From an uncultured Alphaproteobacteria bacterium (GTDB lineage: Bacteria > Pseudomonadota > Alphaproteobacteria > HIMB59), in the NCBI GenBank assembly GCA_902527045.1, contig CABZNL010000002.1, positions 62,001-126,000 on the forward strand: DNA of 64,000 bases, given 5' to 3'. A model generated the notes under the pieces. The model made no database searches and was not told the DNA's origin. It was given only the letters and a program-made list of their open reading frames with translations. Position 1 is the first letter of the stretch, and every line of letters starts with the position of its first letter. Below are positions 43,485-51,491 of the stretch, in pieces. The position numbers and the translations under genes were made by a program.

Positions 43485-44357
43485 ATGTCAGCATTTATCT
43501 ACAAATCAATTTCTGTTCTTTTTTTTGTTTTAATGAGTGTGTGTATCAAAGCTACTGGAGATAATTTACCACTGTTTGAAGTAGTTTTTTTTAGAAGCTT
43601 TTTTGCTCTTATTCCACTGTTTTTAGTTATTTTTTATTTTAATTTAAAAATCAATTCTATAAATAACTACAAACTTCACTTTTTAAGAGGCTTAGTAGGC
43701 ATTGCTGCCATGTCATTATTCTTTATATCCTTAAGGTATGTACCATTAATTGAAATGCAAACTATTAGCTATTCCTCAGTTTTTTTTATATCAATATTAT
43801 CAATTTTTTTCTTAGGAGAAAAAATTGGTTATAGAAGAGTAATTGCAATTATTGTGGGTTTTATAGGAGTAGTAATTATTTTAAAACCAGATGTTAATTT
43901 ATTTAGTAATTATTCTGTTTTACCTCTTTTAGCTAGCATTTTTCTATCAATGGCTGTCATAATTTTAAAAAAAATACTATTAACCAATAATAATATATTG
44001 AGTGTTTGGACTTTTACACTTTTTGCCACTTTATTCAGTTTATTCTTTTTTAATGATGATTGGATTTGGCCTAATAATTTTGATTTGGTTCTTTTAATTG
44101 CATCCGGCATTTTAGGTTTTGTGGCACAGCTTTGTCTCTCCAAATCTTTTCAACTAGCAGATGCTTCCGTATTAGCACCTCTAGATTTTACATCTGTAAT
44201 ATGGGCTTTTTTAATTGGATATATTATCTTTGGAGAATTTCTTTCAAGAGAAGTATTGTTAGGGGGGCCATTAATATTATTATCTGTGGGATATATTTTT
44301 TATCGTGAGACAGTTCTTCGTAAAAAAATTGTTTTAGGCAGTAACAAACAATTCTAA
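43485..44357 (+). CDS. EamA/DMT-superfamily permease
   Basis: The 290-residue protein has ten predicted membrane helices arranged as two EamA repeats. FEVVFFRSFFALIPLFLVI and RGLVGIAAMSLFFISLRYVPLIEMQTI lie in the first repeat, and LDFTSVIWAFLIGYIIFGEFLS in the second. FFLGEKIGYRRVIAIIVGFIGVVIILKP is the family hallmark at the junction. Substrates of this family are exported or imported metabolites and cannot be read here. It stands alone, divergent from the amidotransferase. Confidence 0.9.
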   Translation: MSAFIYKSISVLFFVLMSVCIKATGDNLPLFEVVFFRSFFALIPLFLVIFYFNLKINSINNYKLHFLRGLVGIAAMSLFFISLRYVPLIEMQTISYSSVFFISILSIFFLGEKIGYRRVIAIIVGFIGVVIILKPDVNLFSNYSVLPLLASIFLSMAVIILKKILLTNNNILSVWTFTLFATLFSLFFFNDDWIWPNNFDLVLLIASGILGFVAQLCLSKSFQLADASVLAPLDFTSVIWAFLIGYIIFGEFLSREVLLGGPLILLSVGYIFYRETVLRKKIVLGSNKQF

Positions 44358-44363
44358 TTAAAG

Positions 44364-44392
44364 TTTAGACAGTACATTTTTTTTTTGATAAT
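44364..44392 (+). promoter_or_regulatory. Predicted promoter of the glyoxalase gene, near-leaderless
   Basis: TTTAGA (44364-44369) and GATAAT (44387-44392) are 17 bases apart. The inferred start at about 44399 is only two bases before the ATG at 44401, and no Shine-Dalgarno sequence is present. This is the same arrangement as at rpoZ and rplM. Confidence 0.4.
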
Positions 44393-44400
44393 AAAAACAT

Positions 44401-44841
44401 ATGGATTATCTACATACAATGGTTCGTGTCAGTGATATTGATCAGTCAATTGATTTTTATTGCAATAAATTAGGCTTGGTAGAATTTTCTAGAAAAGAAA
44501 GTGAGAAGGGACGTTTTACTTTAATTTTTCTTTGTGCTCCTGGCGATAAAAATACAGCAGAAAGTGAAAAAAAACCCCTTTTGGAATTAACATATAATTG
44601 GGACAAGGAAGAGTACCAAGGTGGTCGAAATTTTGGACATCTTGCTTTTAGAGTAGATAATATTTATCAAGTTTGTGAAAATCTTATTAAAAATAACGTA
44701 GTAATAAATAGACCTCCAAGGGATGGTTATATGGCGTTTATTAAATCACCAGACGGTATTTCCATTGAGTTACTTCAAAAGGGTGAGAGTCTTGAAATCA
44801 AAGAACCTTGGTCAAGTATGGAAAATAATGGTTCTTGGTAA
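44401..44841 (+). CDS. gloA: Lactoylglutathione lyase-like (glyoxalase I, VOC superfamily) protein
   Basis: The 146-residue protein has the two beta-alpha-beta-beta-beta VOC repeats of glyoxalase I, which detoxifies methylglyoxal as its glutathione adduct. The first repeat reads HTMVRVSDIDQSIDFYCNKLGL. The second includes GRNFGHLAFRVDNIYQVCENL and AFIKSPDGISIELLQK. Metal ligands are plausibly the His after Leu at the N-terminus, the Glu in LLELTYNW, His in FGHLAF and Glu in ISIELL. The 3' end lies one base from the convergent DUF1476 gene. Confidence 0.85.
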   Translation: MDYLHTMVRVSDIDQSIDFYCNKLGLVEFSRKESEKGRFTLIFLCAPGDKNTAESEKKPLLELTYNWDKEEYQGGRNFGHLAFRVDNIYQVCENLIKNNVVINRPPRDGYMAFIKSPDGISIELLQKGESLEIKEPWSSMENNGSW

Positions 44842-44842
44842 A

Positions 44843-45124
44843 TTATATCTCAGAGAGTTTTTTTTCTATATCTTCTCTAGTTAAATTACCATTATTTTGA
44901 GATATCACCTCTAAAGCCTTACGAATGATATCTTCATCCCCTGGCTCCTCTAGATCAGATAAGATTATCTCTCTGAGTAATTCTGAATTATCAGATTGTC
45001 CAATATCATCAAGAATGAATTGAGCAAAAACTTTATTTCTAGAATTTCTCTTTTCAAATTCAGTTTGCTCTTTTTGACTTTGTTCTGCTTCAAAAGCCTT
45101 TTGTCTATCTTTAAATTTATCCAT
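44843..45124 (-). CDS. DUF1476 protein, F1-ATPase inhibitor zeta subunit family
   Basis: The 93-residue protein starts MDKFKDRQKAFEAEQSQKEQ and continues FEKRNSRNKVFAQFILDDIG and DLEEPGDEDIIRKAL. This matches the DUF1476 family, whose Paracoccus member (zeta) blocks rotation of the F1F0-ATP synthase. The family is essentially restricted to alphaproteobacteria, which helps place the organism. The N-terminal residues form the inhibitory helix in the family. It follows mmsA on the minus strand by six bases. Confidence 0.9.
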   Translation of the reverse strand: MDKFKDRQKAFEAEQSQKEQTEFEKRNSRNKVFAQFILDDIGQSDNSELLREIILSDLEEPGDEDIIRKALEVISQNNGNLTREDIEKKLSEI

Positions 45125-45130
45125 AGTTAA

Positions 45131-46621
45131 TTATTTCATAGTTGGCATGTTGAGTGAAGCCCCTGCGACATCATCTGGCCATCTTGATGTTATAGTCTTT
45201 CTTTTGGTATAAAAGTTAATTCCTTCTTCTCCATGCATTCCATGACCACCAAATATTGAGCCTTTCCAGCCACCAAAAGTATAAAATGACATAGGCACTG
45301 GTATAGGAATATTGATACCAACCATCCCAATTTGGACATTCTTCATAAAATTTCTTGCGAATGCCCCATTAGATGTATAAATGGAAGTTCCATTTCCAAA
45401 TTTATGCTTATTTATTAAGTTCAAAGCATCTTCAAAGTTGTTCATATTCAACACAGATAAAACAGGTCCAAATATTTCCTCTTTGTAAATGGACATATTT
45501 TCGCTAACGTCATTAAATATTGTAGGACCAACAAAATTACCATTTTCATAACCTTGTAGACTAATTCCTCTGCCATCTAGTTCTAATTTTGCACCTTCTT
45601 CAACTCCTTTTTCAATAAATGAAAGAACTTTTTGTTTGTGTTCTTTTGTAATGAGTGGTCCCATTTCACTTTGTGGGTCTAAAGACTCTCCAACTTTAAT
45701 TTTATTAGCTTTCTCTTTTAATAAATCCATAAATGGTTTTTGGATTTTACCAATAGGCATAGCTACTGAAGTTGCCATGCAACGTTCACCCGCAGATCCA
45801 AAAGCAGCCCCAATTAATCCATTTACTGCATCCTCTAAATTTGCATCTTCCATTATTAGCATATGGTTTTTTGCACCACCAAGAGCTTGAACTCTTTTAT
45901 TTGTTTTTGAACACTCAGTGTAAATATACTTAGCGACAGGTGTTGACCCAACAAAACTTACAGAAGAAATATCTTCGCATTGAAGAATTAGATCTACGAC
46001 ATTTTTATCACCATTTACTACTGTAAGAATATTATCAGGAAGACCTGCCTCACTTATTAATTCTGCAAGTTTCAAAGAGCATTGAGGAACTTTTTCAGAG
46101 GGTTTAAGCATAAAGGCATTCCCACATGCAATTGATAATGGAAACATCCACATTGGAACCATAGCTGGGAAATTAAAAGGTGTTATTCCTGCACAGATTC
46201 CTAAAGGTTGTTTAATATCAAACAAATCTACGTTTGTGCCAACGTTAATTGAGTGATTTCCTTTCAACAAATGTGGTATACCGCATGCAAAGTCAACTAC
46301 TTCAAGACCTCTTTGTAAAGATCCTTTTGCATCAGAAAATACTTTACCATGTTCTTCAGAAATGATTTTTGCAATCAAATCAAAATTTTTTTCAATTAAA
46401 ACTTTAAACTTAAATAAAATATCACTTCTCTTTGTAATAGGAGTATTGGCCCATACAGATTGAGCTGATTTCATTTTACTAATTATTTTTTCAAACTCAT
46501 TTCTAGTGGTTTTTGGTACATGTGCATATTCCTCACCCGTACTAGGGTTATATAATTTTATAAACTCTTCTGAATTACTAGATAATCCCTTAGAGTCAAA
46601 GAAATTTTCAATTATTTTCAT
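45131..46621 (-). CDS. mmsA: Methylmalonate-semialdehyde dehydrogenase (CoA-acylating)
   Basis: MmsA oxidises methylmalonate or malonate semialdehyde to propionyl- or acetyl-CoA in valine, inositol or beta-alanine breakdown. The 496-residue ALDH-family protein has GITPFNFPAMVPMWMFPLSI and SFVGSTPVAKYIY. QALGGAKNHMLIM, with GGAKN replacing the usual ELGG of other ALDHs, and the nucleophile GSAGERCMATS are both MmsA hallmarks. The start is ATG at 46621, facing the TPP riboswitch promoter region. No valine pathway partner is adjacent. Confidence 0.93.
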   Translation of the reverse strand: MKIIENFFDSKGLSSNSEEFIKLYNPSTGEEYAHVPKTTRNEFEKIISKMKSAQSVWANTPITKRSDILFKFKVLIEKNFDLIAKIISEEHGKVFSDAKGSLQRGLEVVDFACGIPHLLKGNHSINVGTNVDLFDIKQPLGICAGITPFNFPAMVPMWMFPLSIACGNAFMLKPSEKVPQCSLKLAELISEAGLPDNILTVVNGDKNVVDLILQCEDISSVSFVGSTPVAKYIYTECSKTNKRVQALGGAKNHMLIMEDANLEDAVNGLIGAAFGSAGERCMATSVAMPIGKIQKPFMDLLKEKANKIKVGESLDPQSEMGPLITKEHKQKVLSFIEKGVEEGAKLELDGRGISLQGYENGNFVGPTIFNDVSENMSIYKEEIFGPVLSVLNMNNFEDALNLINKHKFGNGTSIYTSNGAFARNFMKNVQIGMVGINIPIPVPMSFYTFGGWKGSIFGGHGMHGEEGINFYTKRKTITSRWPDDVAGASLNMPTMK

Positions 46622-46661
46622 GTGATGTTTTTATTATTAAATTTGTTTTTAGTAAAGATAA

Positions 46662-46690
46662 TTGATTTATTTTAACTCATTTGTTATGAT
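46662..46690 (+). promoter_or_regulatory. Promoter of the thiamine salvage operon
   Basis: TTGATT (46662-46667) and TATGAT (46685-46690) have an ideal 17-base spacer. The expected start at about 46697 is the first base of the riboswitch P1 stem, which strongly supports both predictions. Confidence 0.7.
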
Positions 46691-46696
46691 AAAGAC

Positions 46697-46783
46697 TTTA
46701 AGGGGTGCTGAAAGGCTGAGAAAGGTAATACTTAACCCTCGAACCTGATCCAGGTAATTCTGGCGTAGGAAGTTTCCCTTAAA
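46697..46783 (+). ncRNA. TPP riboswitch (THI element)
   Basis: The conserved pyrimidine-binding core GGGGTGCTGAAAGGCTGAGA and the pyrophosphate-binding half CCTGATCCAGGTAATTCTGG are both present. P1 forms between TTTAAGGG (46697-46704) and CCCTTAAA (46776-46783). It senses thiamine pyrophosphate. Twenty-six bases follow before the symporter ATG at 46810. No clear terminator hairpin is visible, so control is probably at translation initiation. Confidence 0.95.
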
Positions 46784-46809
46784 TACTTTTAACAATTTAT
46801 ACAAATTAA

Positions 46810-48195
46810 ATGGAAATTATTTTTTTAATATTACTAGGACTAATTTTTACTGCATCATTTATATTTTTAAAAAAAAATGAATTATCAGATGATAAATTTG
46901 TTATTAAAAATAAATATAACATATTTTTCTCAACTTCTTCTTTTGTATCATCAGCATTAGGTTTTTGGATAATTTTTTCACCAGCAGCGGCAGCTACTTG
47001 GGGTGGAATGGGCAATGTCATTGGTTATGCTCTAGGTGCTGCAATGCCTTTAATTTTATTTATATTTATAGGAAAATACGTAAGAAAAGTATTTCCAGAT
47101 TCGTCGGGCTTTCATGATTGTATTGAAAATAGATTTGGTAAAAGTTTATCACACTTTGTCATAATAGTTTCGTTAATTTACATGACAGTGTTTTTAACAG
47201 CTGAGATTACAGCTATCTCAAAGTTCTTTAATTTTTTAAATGGTACCTCTTATTGGATTTCTTCAATGATAATTATATTAATAGCTTTATCATACGTTCT
47301 AATTGGCGGTCTATCAGCAACAATATTCACAGATTTAATTCAATTTATATTTATTATAGGAATTTGTTTGTTTTTAGTTTTTAAAATTCCATTCCAAGAG
47401 TTTTCGGACAATACTTCTTTTATGACCGAAAATGCACATTTATTCGACTTTAATAATCAATTTTTATGGATTACGGGTTTAACTTTTTTAATAGCGGTTA
47501 CATTTACTAATCTTTTTCACCATGGTAATTGGCAAAGAATTTATGCTGCTAAAGATGATAACACACTAAGTATAAGCTTAATTATATCTACTTTAATTAT
47601 ATTTATAATTGTTTATTTCATTGGATATTCTGGATTGGTATCAATTTCACTTTATTCCATGGACGATCCTGACTTAACTTTTGTAAAACTTTTTGGGCTA
47701 CTGGAAACCTCGTTTATAAAATATATATTTGTAATATTGGCCGCTTCACTAGTATTGAGCAGTATCGATACTTTAATAAATGCAATAAATTCTCAGATTG
47801 TCTCGCTCAGCAAGAGTTATTCTTTTAGGTCTTCCTCAAACATCCACTTTATTATAGTTTTTTTAGTGGCAGTTTTTATACTATCTTCACAGGGTTACAA
47901 TGTCTTGTACGTATTTCTAATTGCTGATTTACTTTGTTGTTGTTTAGTTTTACCTTTTTTGCTGGGTTTGTTTGGTTTTAATATCTCTATCAAACAAATT
48001 TACATAATATCGTTTTTGAGTTTACTACTGGGAGTATTAATATTTCCTGATCCCTCATTTAGTAAAAATATAATGAGTGATTTTTTAAATATTAATTTAA
48101 CATTTATCAATAATTATAAATTATTTTCATCATTTTTAGTGCCAATTTTATTTTCGACAATATTGACACTATTGATGAAAAAGAAAGGAGTATGA
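46810..48195 (+). CDS. thiV: Sodium:solute symporter family protein, probable thiamine-precursor transporter (ThiV-like)
   Basis: The 461-residue protein has about twelve to thirteen membrane segments with the SSS-family pattern. Examples are WIIFSPAAAATWGGMGNVIGYALGAAMPLILF, a GLSATIFTDLIQFIFII segment and NLFHHGNWQRIYAAKDD. It is the first gene behind the TPP riboswitch and is followed by thiM-thiE-thiD with a four-base overlap. SAR11 genomes carry a riboswitch-linked SSS transporter named ThiV, proposed to import the pyrimidine precursor HMP. Sequence and context fit that role; the actual substrate (HMP, thiazole or a degradation product) is inferred. Confidence 0.82.
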   Translation: MEIIFLILLGLIFTASFIFLKKNELSDDKFVIKNKYNIFFSTSSFVSSALGFWIIFSPAAAATWGGMGNVIGYALGAAMPLILFIFIGKYVRKVFPDSSGFHDCIENRFGKSLSHFVIIVSLIYMTVFLTAEITAISKFFNFLNGTSYWISSMIIILIALSYVLIGGLSATIFTDLIQFIFIIGICLFLVFKIPFQEFSDNTSFMTENAHLFDFNNQFLWITGLTFLIAVTFTNLFHHGNWQRIYAAKDDNTLSISLIISTLIIFIIVYFIGYSGLVSISLYSMDDPDLTFVKLFGLLETSFIKYIFVILAASLVLSSIDTLINAINSQIVSLSKSYSFRSSSNIHFIIVFLVAVFILSSQGYNVLYVFLIADLLCCCLVLPFLLGLFGFNISIKQIYIISFLSLLLGVLIFPDPSFSKNIMSDFLNINLTFINNYKLFSSFLVPILFSTILTLLMKKKGV

Positions 48196-48992
48196 TGGAA
48201 CATATTTATAATGATTTAAAAAACCTACGGGAAAAAGGAGCGCTCGTGCATTGTATAACTAATTACGTGGCAATGAACATTAATGCGAACACGCTCTTAT
48301 CAATTGGAGCATCTCCGTTGATGTCTCATGCTAGAAGTGAACTTGGAGAAATAGCTGCCATTTCGTCTTGTTTAGTTAATAATATTGGAACGCTAGATGA
48401 CAATTGGAGACCTAGCTTTTTAGAGGCTTCTAAATTCTACGTTGAACAAGAAAAACCAATCATACTAGACCCTGTTGGCTCAGGTGCGAGTAAATTAAGA
48501 ACCCAAACTTGCCTCGACATAATTAATGGTTCCAAAAAATTAATCATCAGAGGGAATGCGTCTGAAATTCAATCACTAGTTGATCAAAATAAAATTTCTT
48601 CAAAGGGCGTAGATTCTTCAATTGAAAGCCACGCTGCTATTGAGTCTGGTAAAATTTTATCTAAAGAGAATGATTGTGTAGTATTTATTAGTGGTGGTGA
48701 TGATTTTATTATTCAGGACGATAAAATTACAAAAATATCTAACGGATCAAGTATAATGACAAAAGTTACAGCTATTGGCTGTTCTCTATCATGTATTGTT
48801 GGAGCATTTGCAGCTGTTGGAGAAAGTTTATATAAATCAGCTATAAGTTCTGCAGCTATTTTTTCAATTGCAGGAGAACTCGCAGCATCAAAATCTGAAG
48901 GCCCAGGTGATTTTCAAGTAAATTTCTTAAACAAATTAAATAATATTACTGAAAAAGAAATTTTAGATAATTTAAAAATCACTAGTGTTTAA
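48192..48992 (+). CDS. thiM: Hydroxyethylthiazole kinase
   Basis: ThiM phosphorylates 4-methyl-5-(2-hydroxyethyl)thiazole for salvage. The 266-residue protein has LVHCITNYVAMNINANTLLSIGASPLMSHA, the PIILDPVGSGASKLRT segment and GNASEI. The C-terminal active-site motif is TAIGCSLSCIVGAFAA, with the catalytic cysteine. Its start overlaps the symporter stop by four bases; a second ATG is one codon further on. It is under TPP riboswitch control by operon position. Confidence 0.95.
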   Translation: MMEHIYNDLKNLREKGALVHCITNYVAMNINANTLLSIGASPLMSHARSELGEIAAISSCLVNNIGTLDDNWRPSFLEASKFYVEQEKPIILDPVGSGASKLRTQTCLDIINGSKKLIIRGNASEIQSLVDQNKISSKGVDSSIESHAAIESGKILSKENDCVVFISGGDDFIIQDDKITKISNGSSIMTKVTAIGCSLSCIVGAFAAVGESLYKSAISSAAIFSIAGELAASKSEGPGDFQVNFLNKLNNITEKEILDNLKITSV

Positions 48993-49608
48993 ATTTTGTT
49001 TTGTTACTGATGATAAACTTACTCCCCTGAGTAAATTAGACAATTATTTAAAAATAATATTTGAAAGCAAGGTTGATTGTATTCAACTAAGATTTAAGAA
49101 TCTAAAAACAATTGATTTATACAATTTAGGAAAGGATTTAAAAAAGGATTGCGTTAGATTTAAAAAAACTCTTATTGTCAATGATCGTGTGGATATTGCA
49201 AAATCAATAAATGCTCATGGAGCGCATGTTGGAATGGATGATTTACCCTATAATCAAGCCAGAAAAATATTAGGGAAAAAATCAATAATTGGAGTTTCAG
49301 CAAGTAATAAAGTTGAATTTGCAAAGGTAAAAAGGTTAAAGGGTGTGAGTTATATAGGTGTTTCTGCTTTCTCATCGAATACAAAACAAGAAATGAAAAA
49401 TTATTTTGGTCTAGGCGGTCTTAAAAATTGTGCCAAAGCTACAAAAATTCCATTAATAGCAATAGGCGGTATTAAAGTTAATGATGTTAATAATATACTA
49501 AAACTAAAAATACATGGTGTCGCAATGATATCTTCTTTATTAAAAGGAAATATTAAAGATAATTGCTCTCAAGTAAGTAAGATTATAAAAAGTTGTGAAA
49601 AAATATAA
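48985..49608 (+). CDS. thiE: Thiamine-phosphate synthase
   Basis: ThiE joins HMP pyrophosphate and thiazole phosphate to thiamine monophosphate. The 207-residue barrel shows the IQLRFKN segment, LIVNDRVDIAKSINAHGAHVGMDDLP, GVSASNKVEFAKV and IPLIAIGGIKVNDV, in the expected order. The starts are GTG here and overlap thiM by eight bases. Distal phosphate-binding VAMISSLLKG is present. Confidence 0.94.
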   Translation: MFKFCFVTDDKLTPLSKLDNYLKIIFESKVDCIQLRFKNLKTIDLYNLGKDLKKDCVRFKKTLIVNDRVDIAKSINAHGAHVGMDDLPYNQARKILGKKSIIGVSASNKVEFAKVKRLKGVSYIGVSAFSSNTKQEMKNYFGLGGLKNCAKATKIPLIAIGGIKVNDVNNILKLKIHGVAMISSLLKGNIKDNCSQVSKIIKSCEKI

Positions 49609-50386
49609 AACTGTATTAACTATTGCAGGTTCTGACTCGTCAGGTGGTGCGGGCATCCAGGCAGATATAAAAACTATAACATATTTTAAATGCTACGCGA
49701 TGTCAGTAATCACTGCTCTAACAGCACAAAATACTCAAGAGGTAAAAAGTATTTTTAATACAACTCCCAAATTTATCAGAGAACAACTCAATACTACTTG
49801 TAAAGATATAAAACCTGATTCAATCAAGATTGGAATGCTAAGTGATAAAAAAATTATTCAAGAGATATCAAAATTTATAGAAAATTCTAAAATTTCAAAT
49901 GTTATATTAGATCCTGTGATGGTATCAACCTCAGGTTTTTTATTATTAAAAAAAAAAGCTATTTCTAGTTTGGTAAAAAATTTAATAACTAAGTCATTGA
50001 TAATTACACCTAATTTAAAAGAAGCTGAACTTCTTACAAATACTAAAATTAATACAAAAAACGATATGATTAAAGCTATAGAAATACTTCAAAATATAGG
50101 TGCAAAAAATATTTTGATTAAAGGTCTTATTAAAGAGAAAAAAATCTATGATTGTTTATTCTTAAAGAAAAACAAGGAGATACATTTTTTTATGTCTAAT
50201 ATCATTAATAGCAAAAATACTCATGGAACAGGCTGCACATTATCATCGGCTATCGCTTCTAATATTGCCTTAGGAAATGATATTTTAAACTCTGTAAAGA
50301 TTTCAAGAAACTATATAAAAAAAGCCATATATAGGGGTAGTTTTTACAAAATTGGTAAAGGAAGTGGGCCAGTCTATCATTTTTAA
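49595..50386 (+). CDS. thiD: Hydroxymethylpyrimidine/phosphomethylpyrimidine kinase
   Basis: ThiD phosphorylates HMP twice. The 263-residue protein has TIAGSDSSGGAGIQADIKTI, VILDPVMVSTSG, TPNLKEAELLT and THGTGCTLSSAIASNIALG, a complete ribokinase-like set. The start is GTG at 49595, inside the end of thiE. With thiM and thiE it covers salvage from both HMP and thiazole. De novo genes thiC and thiG are not in this window, consistent with precursor dependence in related marine bacteria. Confidence 0.95.
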   Translation: MKKYKTVLTIAGSDSSGGAGIQADIKTITYFKCYAMSVITALTAQNTQEVKSIFNTTPKFIREQLNTTCKDIKPDSIKIGMLSDKKIIQEISKFIENSKISNVILDPVMVSTSGFLLLKKKAISSLVKNLITKSLIITPNLKEAELLTNTKINTKNDMIKAIEILQNIGAKNILIKGLIKEKKIYDCLFLKKNKEIHFFMSNIINSKNTHGTGCTLSSAIASNIALGNDILNSVKISRNYIKKAIYRGSFYKIGKGSGPVYHF

Positions 50387-50394
50387 CTTTTAAT

Positions 50395-50448
50395 TTATTC
50401 AAATTGCTTTAAAAGATTTATCAATATTTAGGCTTATTATTTGAATAA
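50395..50448. repeat. Long-loop inverted repeat between thiD and cspA
   Basis: TTATTCAAAT (50395-50404) and ATTTGAATAA (50439-50448) are perfect 10-base complementary arms separated by 34 AT-rich bases. They lie in the 138-base gap between thiD and cspA. There is no adjacent T-run, so it is not a standard terminator. It could be a weak RNA end structure, a paired operator, or chance in AT-rich DNA. Confidence 0.3.
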
Positions 50449-50488
50449 CATTTAAAAAATCTCATTAAAATTTTAAACGACATTTGGA

Positions 50489-50494
50489 TATACT
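50489..50494 (+). promoter_or_regulatory. Probable -10 box of cspA
   Basis: TATACT lies 30 bases upstream of the cspA ATG, followed by a purine-rich AGAAAGGA ribosome-binding region at 50510-50517. A -35 element at the right distance (TAAAAT) is poor. The leader would be about 24 bases, much shorter than the long cold-shock leader of E. coli cspA. Confidence 0.35.
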
Positions 50495-50524
50495 AAATAT
50501 TTATTACTTAAGAAAGGACTATAA

Positions 50525-50728
50525 ATGACTACTGGAACAGTGAAATGGTTTAACCCAAAAAAAGGATATGGGTTTATTGCCCCTGATGGAGAAGATAAAG
50601 ATATCTTTGTTCACATCACAGCTGTTCAACAAGCAGGATTAGACCGCCTCGATGAAGGCGACAAAGTCGAATTTGAAATTGTTGAAGACAAAGGCAAATC
50701 CAAAGCAGATCAGTTGAAAAAAGTTTAA
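50525..50728 (+). CDS. cspA: Cold-shock protein, CspA family
   Basis: A single 67-residue cold-shock domain that binds single-stranded RNA and [21 protein letters not shown] contains RNP1 and DIFVHITAV is RNP2. [16 protein letters not shown] and ADQLKKV finish the OB fold. It has an AAAGGA ribosome-binding site. The stop shares TTAA with the convergent djlA-like gene. Confidence 0.96.
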   Translation: MTTGTVKWFNPKKGYGFIAPDGEDKDIFVHITAVQQAGLDRLDEGDKVEFEIVEDKGKSKADQLKKV

Positions 50729-51456
50729 TTGATATTGCGAATACTTTTTATTTTATCGTAGGCTTGATTTATCTCGGATAGTCTGTCTTCAGATTTAATG
50801 ATTAATTCTTGAGGGACACCCTGAGCACTTAATTGGTCAGGGTGTAACTCTTTACTAAGCTCAATCCATTTCTTTCTAATCTCGCCGTCTGTTGCCTCTT
50901 TATTAATTCCTAATACTTTGTATGGATTTATTTGTTTGTCCAGCCACAAAGTTTTAATGCTCTCATATTGGATTTTAGTTAGTCCAAAGTAATTAGCACA
51001 ATTCTCTATATAATTTATTTCAGGATCACTTATCTCCCCATCTGCCTCAGCAATATAAAATAAAAGATTGATGACTTGTTCAAGTACTTGTGGTTGCGCT
51101 TTAAATAACATCCCAAGTTGTTTCGCGTATTGATGAAAATCATCTGAAGTTTTTTTTGCTTCATTAAAAATTTTACCAACATCGCTTTGAAAGTCAGGAG
51201 GTATTTTAAATTTTTCTCTAAATGCTTTAACCTCATCTGAAGTAACTTGGCCATCTGCCTTAGCTAATTTTGCCGCTAATATTATAATTCCAATTGTAAT
51301 AATTTCTTGAGGAGACTGTATACCTATGCTTTCATTGTTATTTTGCCTTCTTATTTTATCTACACTATGTCCTGCAATAACACCTAGTAAAGCACCAATC
51401 GGACCACCTAAAGCAAATCCAAATGTACCAGCAAGTAATTTCCCCCAAATACTCAT
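50725..51456 (-). CDS. djlA: DjlA-like protein: TerB-type domain plus C-terminal J domain
   Basis: The 243-residue protein begins with a glycine-rich hydrophobic segment ([25 protein letters not shown]) that may insert in the inner membrane. A TerB-like helical domain follows (about residues 50-165) with two K/E-A-D-G-x-[IV] acidic motifs, [13 protein letters not shown] and [13 protein letters not shown]. The C-terminal J domain carries the Hsp70-stimulating tripeptide in KELHPDQL. This is the DjlA arrangement of a DnaK co-chaperone. It is single-copy here and convergent with cspA. Confidence 0.92.
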   Translation of the reverse strand: MSIWGKLLAGTFGFALGGPIGALLGVIAGHSVDKIRRQNNNESIGIQSPQEIITIGIIILAAKLAKADGQVTSDEVKAFREKFKIPPDFQSDVGKIFNEAKKTSDDFHQYAKQLGMLFKAQPQVLEQVINLLFYIAEADGEISDPEINYIENCANYFGLTKIQYESIKTLWLDKQINPYKVLGINKEATDGEIRKKWIELSKELHPDQLSAQGVPQELIIKSEDRLSEINQAYDKIKSIRNIN

Positions 51457-51491
51457 CTAATGAAATTTAATATACTTTGGTTACTTTCAAA

